Source: Deltaproteobacteria bacterium (GTDB lineage: Bacteria; Bdellovibrionota; Bdellovibrionia; JABDDW01). Taken from it: a stretch of 5,032 nucleotides of DNA. Positions 1 through 4,483 of the stretch are shown in pieces. The stretch lies in contig JABDDW010000086.1 in the NCBI GenBank assembly GCA_013287405.1, positions 1 to 5,032 of the forward strand, written 5' to 3'. The notes under the pieces are model-generated. The model was not told the origin of the DNA and ran no database searches. It saw only the letters and a program-made list of their open reading frames with translations. Made by a program: the position numbers and the translations under genes. Each line of letters starts with the position of its first letter. The first letter of the stretch is position 1.

Positions 1-2
1 CG

Positions 3-1343
3 GGCTCTAGAGACATCACGGGCGTAGGAACAGATACTCGGGGCGATTTAAAAGGAAAAATATTCTTTGCCCTCAGAGGGGAAAGCTACGATGCCCATGA
101 GTTTGCTGGCCAAGCCTCTGAAAAGGGTGCTGCGGCCTTAATTATCGACAAGAAGATATTAAAAGTTCCACCAGACGTTACTGTCATCGAAGTTGAGGAC
201 ACTCTCCAAGCGCTGCAAAACTTAGCGACATGGCATCGGCATCGTTGGACGGGTAAAGTTGTAGCCCTCACGGGAAGCAATGGTAAAACTACGACAAAAG
301 AGTTTTGTACGACCATCCTCAGTCAAAAATTTCCGGTTTTAGCGACAAAAGGAAATTTGAATAATCATATTGGCGTCCCACTCACCCTCCTTGAACTGCG
401 TCCTCAGCATAAGTTCGCTCTTATCGAAATGGGGATGAATCACTCAGGGGAGATCATGGCTTTAACCAAGATGGCCGATCCAGATGTGGTCTTGGTGACC
501 AACGTCGGTCGGGCTCATATTGAATTTTTTGGCGAGATCGAAAAGATCGCCCAAGCCAAAGAGGAAATATACGAAGGGGCAAAGAACAAAGCCACGAGAA
601 TTTTTAATTTAGATAACACTTATACAGCGATGATGAGAGCCAGGGCTCCTGGCGGTTGTCGCGTCCTCACTTATTCTAGCTACGCCAAAAACGTAGACGT
701 TTCATTTAAAGAAAAAGTTTTAACCTTAGAATACCTTGAAGTATCGGGACAAATTAGTAATGAACCAGGCCTTGTGAAGATCCCAAGCTTTGGGCGGCAA
801 CAAGTTGCTAACGGTATGGCGGCAGCAGCGATCGCTTTAGCTTGTGGAATCGATGCTCCACTTATTTGGAAGGGCCTTGGCAACTGCCGATCTAGCTGGG
901 GACGAAGTCAGGTTATTGATTTAGATTCTGGTGCTAAGGTTTTGTTTGACGCTTACAACGCAAACCCAGATAGTTGCGCGATGGCTATAGAAAACTTTTC
1001 CCTTTTAGCAGCTCGCGGAAAAAAATATATCGTTTTTGGTGATATGCGCGAACTTGGTAATAACTCAAAGGCCTACCACGAGGAGGCTGGCGAACTCATA
1101 GCGGGAGCCGATCCTTATAGTGTTTTTTTAATTGGCGAGCACGCCACCGACGTCGAACGAGGATTAAAACGGGCTGGTTTTAATAAAACAATAATAGTTT
1201 CAAATACTTATGAAGAAAAGCTTGCGAGTTCTTTCGGCAGCGTGCTACAGACAGGAGACGTGGTCTTGGTGAAGGGCTCCCGAGCGATGAAACTCGAACG
1301 AGTGGTGGAGCAATGGGGACCACATAATTTTTTAAAAACTTAG
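3..1343 (+). CDS. murF: UDP-N-acetylmuramoyl-tripeptide--D-alanyl-D-alanine ligase (MurF), 5'-partial
   Basis: MurF is the cytoplasmic ATP-dependent ligase that adds D-Ala-D-Ala to UDP-MurNAc-tripeptide, the last soluble step of peptidoglycan precursor synthesis. The frame is open to the left edge and gives 446 visible residues, ending at TAG 1341-1343. The N-terminal substrate-binding domain is seen as VGTDTRGD (residues 8-15) and FALRGESYDAH (22-32). The central ATPase domain has the P-loop TGSNGKTTTK (90-99), the family signature GNLNNHIGVPLT, EMGMNHSGE (142-150), TNVGRAHIEFFG (166-177) and AKEEI (185-189), whose Lys is the one usually carbamylated in Mur ligases. The C-terminal domain has DAYNANPDS (316-324), GDMRELG (346-352) and LVKGSRAMKLE (422-432). 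By comparison with E. coli MurF, about 20 residues and the start codon lie outside the window. The TTG at 357 is internal to the conserved signature and is not a start. mraY follows after 9 bases, as in a normal dcw cluster. Confidence 0.96.
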   Translation, partial: GSRDITGVGTDTRGDLKGKIFFALRGESYDAHEFAGQASEKGAAALIIDKKILKVPPDVTVIEVEDTLQALQNLATWHRHRWTGKVVALTGSNGKTTTKEFCTTILSQKFPVLATKGNLNNHIGVPLTLLELRPQHKFALIEMGMNHSGEIMALTKMADPDVVLVTNVGRAHIEFFGEIEKIAQAKEEIYEGAKNKATRIFNLDNTYTAMMRARAPGGCRVLTYSSYAKNVDVSFKEKVLTLEYLEVSGQISNEPGLVKIPSFGRQQVANGMAAAAIALACGIDAPLIWKGLGNCRSSWGRSQVIDLDSGAKVLFDAYNANPDSCAMAIENFSLLAARGKKYIVFGDMRELGNNSKAYHEEAGELIAGADPYSVFLIGEHATDVERGLKRAGFNKTIIVSNTYEEKLASSFGSVLQTGDVVLVKGSRAMKLERVVEQWGPHNFLKT

Positions 1344-1344
1344 T

Positions 1345-1349
1345 GGAGA
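1345..1349 (+). promoter_or_regulatory. Ribosome binding site of mraY
   Basis: GGAGA lies 3 bases before the ATG at 1353, in the 9-base gap after the murF stop codon. The short gap and close Shine-Dalgarno suggest that mraY is translated from the same message as murF. This part of the window is intact; the damage lies about 200 bases further on. Confidence 0.6.
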
Positions 1350-1352
1350 ACC

Positions 1353-1574
1353 ATGCTCTATCAGCTTTTGTATGCGCTTCATGAACGCGTTTCGGCGTTC
1401 AATGTTTTTAAGTATCAAACTTTTCGTACTCTAGCGGCCTTTCTGACGGCCTTTTTCTTTTGCTGGGTTTTAGGTCCTCAGTTTATTCGTCGTCTCCAAT
1501 CTCGACAACTTAAGCAAGTGATTCGCACCGATGGACCCCAAAGTCATCTTTTTAAAAGCGTCTTGTCCGATTGA
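1353..1574 (+). CDS. mraY: Phospho-N-acetylmuramoyl-pentapeptide-transferase (MraY), N-terminal fragment cut by the inverted junction
   Basis: MraY is the inner-membrane enzyme that transfers phospho-MurNAc-pentapeptide to undecaprenyl phosphate, giving lipid I. The open frame is 73 codons, against roughly 360 for the family. Residues 1-68 match the family start: a first segment around FNVFKYQTFRT (17-27), a membrane helix at about 24-45, GPQFIRRLQ, then QVIRTDGPQSHLFK (55-68), which corresponds to QVVRNDGPESHFSK in E. coli. The expected next motif, GTPTMGG, is absent. It is replaced by SVLSD and a TGA at 1572-1574, and these bases are ftsI sequence read on the wrong strand. True mraY therefore ends at about 1548-1556. 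The fragment lacks all catalytic aspartates and nearly all membrane helices and cannot be active. I keep the open reading frame as the feature extent, but the last five codons are not mraY. Confidence 0.9.
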   Translation: MLYQLLYALHERVSAFNVFKYQTFRTLAAFLTAFFFCWVLGPQFIRRLQSRQLKQVIRTDGPQSHLFKSVLSD

Positions 1575-2624
1575 AAGGGCGACCTTGCTTGTACCAATGT
1601 TAGAAGAGACTTCCAAAATCTCAGCCAAAGTGAGCCATCCAAAACCGTGATTAGTTTCGGCTTCGTGAATAACTCTCTTGCCAATTTTAAACTTTCCGTT
1701 TTCACAAAAAAACTTCGTATTAGGTTGAATTCTTCCTGATCTCAGGGCCGCCGCGACGGTCACAACTTTAAATGTCGAACCTGGTTCATAAATATCGGTT
1801 ACAGCCCGGTTACGTCTTAGATCTGGATTGGCTTTCCCTCCCTTGACCGGATCAAAAGAGGGATAAGACCCCATGGCTAATATTTCTCCGGTCATAGGAT
1901 CCATCACAACACCCGTTGCTTTGTCGGCAACCTGGGTCATAGTAACGTTCTCTAACTCATGCTCAAGCTCGTATTGCAAATCCTTGTCTATTGTAGTCTC
2001 TAGGGTCGCCCCATCTCCCTGGTATTCAAAAAGTTGCCCACTGACGACTAAGGGCCGGCCTCGAGCATCGCGTCTAGACACAATGGCCTGCTTTTCTCCT
2101 TTCAATTCGCTGTCATATTTCTTCTCTAAGCCCTCCAGCCCACCGCCCTCAGCCCCTATGAAACCTAGAACCTGCGAAAGCAAATTCTGATTGGGATAAG
2201 CACGCCTACCTTCCTCTATAAATTTCAAGCCAAGTTCCTTCCAGCTTTCAACTTCTGAAACCAGATCTAAATCGAGTTGCCGTTTAATCCAGACAAAACG
2301 ACGATCAGAGTTTAAAAGAAGATAAAGGTCCTTCTCTTTTAGATCCAAAAGTTTTGATAATTTCTTCGAGAGCTTCCGCGGCGAAGTGATCAGCGAAGGA
2401 TCAGCGTAAAGCGACTGGGAGCTCACACTCGTCGCGAGCTCTTCACCACGACGATCGAGAATTTTACCGCGCTGGGGAGGGATTTGCACAATAGTCATAT
2501 ATTGAGATTTTTTGAGATGATCGAGAACTGAATTAGGCAAAAGTTGAATGTAAGTCAACCGACCAATAACCGCCCCGAAGCAAGCCAAAAGTGAAATAAC
2601 AAAAATGATGACCCGTGCCTTCAT
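1470..2624 (-). CDS. ftsI: Septal peptidoglycan transpeptidase FtsI / PBP3-like, 3'-truncated at the inverted junction
   Basis: This is a class B penicillin-binding protein, the divisome D,D-transpeptidase that cross-links septal peptidoglycan in the periplasm. The ATG is at 2624-2622. Residues 5-22 form the single N-terminal membrane anchor. RGKILDRRGEELA (52-64) is the PBP dimerisation-domain signature. The transpeptidase domain shows the catalytic PGSTFK (281-286; Ser283 and Lys286 of the SxxK motif) and the SSN motif (340-342). The third motif (KTG/KSG) is missing because homology ends at about residue 359 (position 1548). The last 25 residues are antisense mraY read through to a stop at 1470. 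Intact relatives are about 570-650 residues, so roughly 40% is absent and the protein would be inactive. The start overlaps the ftsL stop as ATGA (2624-2621), and I see no good Shine-Dalgarno, so translation is probably coupled to ftsL. Its place after ftsL supports FtsI over a sporulation or elongation PBP. Confidence 0.92.
   Translation of the reverse strand: MKARVIIFVISLLACFGAVIGRLTYIQLLPNSVLDHLKKSQYMTIVQIPPQRGKILDRRGEELATSVSSQSLYADPSLITSPRKLSKKLSKLLDLKEKDLYLLLNSDRRFVWIKRQLDLDLVSEVESWKELGLKFIEEGRRAYPNQNLLSQVLGFIGAEGGGLEGLEKKYDSELKGEKQAIVSRRDARGRPLVVSGQLFEYQGDGATLETTIDKDLQYELEHELENVTMTQVADKATGVVMDPMTGEILAMGSYPSFDPVKGGKANPDLRRNRAVTDIYEPGSTFKVVTVAAALRSGRIQPNTKFFCENGKFKIGKRVIHEAETNHGFGWLTLAEILEVSSNIGTSKVALSIGQDAFKKMTLGSIGANHLLKLSRLETTNKLRT
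1548..1558. other. Inverted junction joining mraY (+) to ftsI (-) at a near-palindromic 11-mer
   Basis: Left of this point the plus strand encodes MraY with family motifs up to SHLFK. Right of it the minus strand encodes FtsI with family motifs up to about residue 359. Both lose homology within the same ten bases. The shared sequence CTTTTTAAAAG is almost its own reverse complement, so it can serve as microhomology for a strand switch. In an intact dcw cluster ftsI and mraY point the same way and are separated by the rest of ftsI, murE and murF, which is roughly 4 kb by usual gene sizes. The join is either an inverted chimera (for example from multiple displacement amplification or assembly) or the breakpoint of an inversion. 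The exact base of the switch cannot be fixed without the native sequence. Confidence 0.85.
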
Positions 2625-2923
2625 TGTCGGATAGCGAATCCCCCTTGGGCCGCCATGAGGACAACTTGGTTCTTATGAGCTCTGGTCAGAGCTAACCTTT
2701 GAGTACCTATATGGTCGAGTCTTTCTGGTCGGGTCAACCTAGCGTATATTAAATCAAACTCAGCCCTTTCTTCAGAAGCCACCTTATGAAGATGGCCCAA
2801 CCGCACGAGAGTGTATCCCTCAGTTACGGCTTCCATTTTTACGAAAACATAGGTAACCCCAATCACCACGAGAAGAAACAACGAAAAAAAAGGTGCGATT
2901 CGTTTTTTTTGACTATGACTCAC
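2621..2923 (-). CDS. ftsL: Cell division protein FtsL
   Basis: FtsL is a small bitopic divisome protein that forms a complex with FtsB and FtsQ and helps activate FtsWI. The product is 100 residues, within the usual range. It has a short basic cytoplasmic tail (SQKKR), one membrane helix at about 11-29, then a charged stretch (31-65) that fits the family coiled coil. Next comes LTRPERLDHIG (63-73), resembling the conserved 'L.sPeRIe.iA' segment, and a short C-terminal tail. FtsL diverges fast, so the call rests partly on position between rsmH and ftsI. The start is GTG at 2923-2921, sharing GTGA with the rsmH stop. A strong AGGAGG six bases upstream, inside rsmH, supports this non-ATG start. 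The end overlaps ftsI by four bases. Nothing looks damaged. Confidence 0.85.
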   Translation of the reverse strand: MSHSQKKRIAPFFSLFLLVVIGVTYVFVKMEAVTEGYTLVRLGHLHKVASEERAEFDLIYARLTRPERLDHIGTQRLALTRAHKNQVVLMAAQGGFAIRQ

Positions 2924-3822
2924 GTAAGGCCTCCTATTTGAAAAATTCTAAGTTTTGCGCTGCGAGCTCTCGGATTAGATTTGACCTCTTCATCGGTCGC
3001 CACCACGACTTTCTTTTTGATCATAACACCCTTCACTTTATCCAGTTTTCTAAAGGTCCATTTGACAAGGCGATCTTCTAAGCTGTGAAAACTAATCACC
3101 ACGACTCTTCCTCCCTCTTGAATCTGGGCGGGTAAGGTCTCAAAGAAATCCGCCAAATTTTCGAGTTCTTGATTCACGGCAATACGAAGGGCCATAAAGT
3201 AGGGGGTCGCCAAATGAATTTTCTTTTTCGTTCCCGAAGCTCGCTCTACCCGCTCTATAAGAGACGCTAGTTCGCGAGTCGTGCGAAAGGGCCTCTCACT
3301 TCGATCATGGACAATGGCACGCACGACTCGATTGGGATGCCTGACTTCTCCCCAATTGAAAAACATATCCGAGAGACTTTCTTGAGAATAAGTATTCACA
3401 ATATCGGCAGCCGTCGTGGGCTGGCTTCTGTCCATTCTCATATCCAATGGACCATCAAGTGAAAAACTAAAACCTCGGGAAGCCTGATCAAATTGCGGCG
3501 AAGATACCCCGAGATCAAAAAGGGCCCCGTCAAAGGGACCTAGCTTATGGTCGCTTAAACTTCTAAAGTCGCCGCGAATAATTTGGAGGCGATTCTCCAA
3601 AATTTCTTGGGCAAATTCACTCTTTGCGTAAGCTATGGCTTCGTCATCTTTATCAAAGGCACAAACGCGAGCTCCGGGAAAATTCTTTAATAAAGCACGC
3701 GTATGGCCACCTCTTCCAAAAGTTCCATCTAGAAAATACTTTTGGCTCCGAGGTTGTTCCTTAAAGGCCCGAATGACTTCTTCCTCCAAGACAGGAAGAT
3801 GGAGTGGAAGGTTATGGCTCAT
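2920..3822 (-). CDS. rsmH: 16S rRNA (cytosine(1402)-N(4))-methyltransferase RsmH (MraW)
   Basis: RsmH uses S-adenosylmethionine to N4-methylate C1402 of 16S rRNA in the ribosomal P site. From the ATG at 3822 the product is 300 residues, a normal length. Visible motifs in order: LHLPVLEEEV (7-16); the SAM-binding DGTFGRGGH (32-40); FDKDDEAIAYA (56-66); FDGALFDLGVSSPQ (97-110); GPLDMRMD (124-131); NWGEVR (156-161); RPFRTTREL (177-185); HLATPYFMALRIAVNQEL (203-220); ISFHSLEDR (243-251); and NPRARSAKLR (283-292) near the C-terminus. All expected landmarks are present, so it should be active. A TTG two codons upstream (3828) is in frame, but the only Shine-Dalgarno-like GGGA (3830-3833) is 7 bases from the ATG and only one base from the TTG, so I prefer the ATG. 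The gene overlaps mraZ by 11 bases and ftsL by 4, so translation is probably coupled. Confidence 0.96.
   Translation of the reverse strand: MSHNLPLHLPVLEEEVIRAFKEQPRSQKYFLDGTFGRGGHTRALLKNFPGARVCAFDKDDEAIAYAKSEFAQEILENRLQIIRGDFRSLSDHKLGPFDGALFDLGVSSPQFDQASRGFSFSLDGPLDMRMDRSQPTTAADIVNTYSQESLSDMFFNWGEVRHPNRVVRAIVHDRSERPFRTTRELASLIERVERASGTKKKIHLATPYFMALRIAVNQELENLADFFETLPAQIQEGGRVVVISFHSLEDRLVKWTFRKLDKVKGVMIKKKVVVATDEEVKSNPRARSAKLRIFQIGGLT
2930..2935 (-). promoter_or_regulatory. Strong Shine-Dalgarno deciding the GTG start of ftsL
   Basis: On the minus strand AGGAGG is followed by CCTTAC and then GTG. This full-consensus site lies within the last codons of rsmH and fixes the GTG at 2923 as the ftsL start. 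It is the best ribosome binding site in the window and may offset the weaker GTG codon. Confidence 0.8.
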
Positions 3823-4297
3823 CGTCAAGTCCCATCTCAGAAATCACGGCTAAAGTTTGGTTGAAATCTTGGGCTAAATTCTCAAAGAGCCCCTTCCAGA
3901 CTTCAAGGGCCCAGATTTCAAACTTACTGGCGAATCCAACAAGAACGATGTCGGTTTGAATGTTGGCATAACTTCTTAAAATCGGAGGAATAAGGACTCT
4001 CCCTTGGGCGTCGGCCTCCACGGGATGTCCTCCAGAAAGATAAAATCTTTGAAAATTTTGAACCTCGACTTTGAGCTGAGGAAGCTTAGCCACTCGGTTT
4101 TCAAGTTTCTTCCACTCGTGAAGAGGGTAAACATCCAAACATCGCTTTCCTTGATATTGGCTATTAGTGATGATCATGGGACAATGGGAACGAGAGCTCA
4201 GCACTTCTCTGAACGGCACAGGAAGTGTCAACCGGAACTTCGGGTCGACTTTGATTTCGAAACGGCCTCGAAATTGGCCACTATGTTGAGCGCTCAT
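3812..4297 (-). CDS. mraZ: Transcriptional regulator MraZ
   Basis: MraZ is an AbrB-fold DNA-binding protein, typically a ring-shaped oligomer, that represses its own operon by binding direct repeats in the promoter. The product is 161 residues, slightly above the usual 140-150. It holds the two expected half-domains. The first has FRGRFEIKVDPKFRLTLP (9-26), with the DxxxR motif at Asp18-Arg22. The second has DAQGRVLIPPILRSYA (96-111), with DxxxR at Asp96-Arg100. The first motif reads K-F-R where K-G-R is usual, which is odd. I chose the ATG at 4297 because GAGG lies five bases upstream and the conserved domain starts eight residues later. An in-frame ATG at 4324 and the longer TTG-initiated frame from 4390 lack a ribosome site, and the TTG frame would begin inside the operator. 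It is first in the operon and overlaps rsmH by 11 bases. A 10-bp-periodic GTGG array lies in its promoter. Confidence 0.94.
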   Translation of the reverse strand: MSAQHSGQFRGRFEIKVDPKFRLTLPVPFREVLSSRSHCPMIITNSQYQGKRCLDVYPLHEWKKLENRVAKLPQLKVEVQNFQRFYLSGGHPVEADAQGRVLIPPILRSYANIQTDIVLVGFASKFEIWALEVWKGLFENLAQDFNQTLAVISEMGLDDEP

Positions 4298-4302
4298 CCT
4301 GA

Positions 4303-4306
4303 CCTC
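4303..4306 (-). promoter_or_regulatory. Shine-Dalgarno of mraZ
   Basis: GAGG precedes the ATG at 4297 by five bases on the minus strand and decides the start over the upstream in-frame candidates. It lies just 3' of a hairpin and is complementary to CCTC on the hairpin's 5' flank (4336-4339), so it may be masked in the folded leader. Confidence 0.65.
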
Positions 4307-4339
4307 AAAAAGGGGAAAGCCCATCCGTGGGCTTTGAGG
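4303..4339 (-). promoter_or_regulatory. Leader hairpin able to mask the mraZ Shine-Dalgarno (or act as attenuator)
   Basis: On the minus strand AAAGCCCA, a CGGA loop (4324-4327) and TGGGCTTT form a perfect 8-bp stem at 4316-4335. CCCC and five Ts follow (4307-4315), then the Shine-Dalgarno GAGG. CCTCAAA (4333-4339) is complementary to TTTGAGG (4303-4309), which gives an alternative or extended helix that would bury the ribosome site. The T-run also makes it look like a weak intrinsic terminator, but the four Cs between stem and Ts are atypical. The structure is seen in the sequence; the regulatory role is inferred. Confidence 0.5.
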
Positions 4340-4375
4340 GAGACAAATCAGGAATTTACGGATTACCCCATAAAA

Positions 4376-4400
4376 ACCACTTTGCCCCACTTATACCCAC
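4376..4400 (-). promoter_or_regulatory. MraZ-box operator: three GTGG repeats at 10-bp spacing
   Basis: Read on the minus strand, AAGTGG occurs at 4397-4402, 4387-4392 and 4377-4382, exactly one helical turn apart. The cores are GTGGG, GTGGG and GTGGT. A degenerate fourth unit (TGGGG) sits one turn further at 4366-4370. MraZ in E. coli and Mycoplasma is known to bind such direct repeats upstream of its own gene. Their overlap with the predicted -10 and start-site region fits autorepression. Confidence 0.8.
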
Positions 4401-4428
4401 TTTAAACCCCCGGCCACTGTAGCGTCAA
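4400..4428 (-). promoter_or_regulatory. Predicted sigma-70-type promoter of the mraZ operon
   Basis: The -35 element is TTGACG (4428-4423, five of six consensus bases). A 17-base spacer leads to TTAAAG (4405-4400) as a weak -10. An alternative -10, TATAAG (4395-4390), looks better but would leave a 27-base spacer. The 20-bp pure A/T tract just upstream favours this -35. The implied start site near 4393 gives a leader of about 95 bases and lies inside the MraZ boxes. Confidence 0.55.
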
Positions 4429-4434
4429 GGCTCC

Positions 4435-4454
4435 AATTTTTTTAATTTTTTAAA
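4435..4454 (-). promoter_or_regulatory. A/T-only tract placed like an UP element
   Basis: Twenty consecutive A/T bases, with runs of seven and six on one strand, start six bases upstream of the predicted -35. That places them at about -42 to -61, where the RNA polymerase alpha C-terminal domains bind. This fits a strong cell-wall operon promoter. The tract could also serve the divergent gene or simply be bent DNA. Confidence 0.45.
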
Positions 4455-4483
4455 GCGTCGGCCCGTGCTAGCCTTTTCTCACT

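Larger units (their letters stand above)
4298..4483. other. Divergent intergenic region between mraZ and the zinc-ribbon gene
   Basis: These 186 bases separate the starts of two divergent genes. All elements I can support face mraZ: UP-like tract, -35/-10, MraZ boxes and leader hairpin. For the plus-strand gene at 4484 I see neither a clear promoter nor a clear Shine-Dalgarno; the bases before its ATG are pyrimidine-rich (CCTTTTCTCACT). Confidence 0.7.

Noticed and set aside
357..359. TTG as the start codon of murF
   Set aside because: The frame is open upstream to the window edge and encodes the N-terminal MurF domain and the P-loop, so this TTG is an internal leucine.
1432..1462. Possible terminator inside mraY (CGGCCTTT twice, then T-rich)
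   Set aside because: The two copies are direct, not inverted, repeats and form no stem. They encode the Ala/Phe-rich first membrane helix.
1470..1574. A 105-base antisense overlap of mraY and ftsI as a real gene arrangement
   Set aside because: Each frame continues past the junction only by chance into the other gene's antisense. The tails (SVLSD, and 25 residues after FtsI residue 359) match neither family.
1873..2190. Plus-strand open frame opposite ftsI
   Set aside because: It is a shadow of the conserved FtsI frame, without family motifs or a ribosome site.
4298..4390. A 31-residue N-terminal extension of MraZ from the TTG at 4390
   Set aside because: It would start inside the MraZ operator, lacks a ribosome site and has no family counterpart. 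The ATG at 4297 has GAGG at good spacing.
4460..4483. Promoter and ribosome site for the zinc-ribbon gene
   Set aside because: No hexamer pair with reasonable spacing and no purine-rich Shine-Dalgarno is visible, so I make no call.
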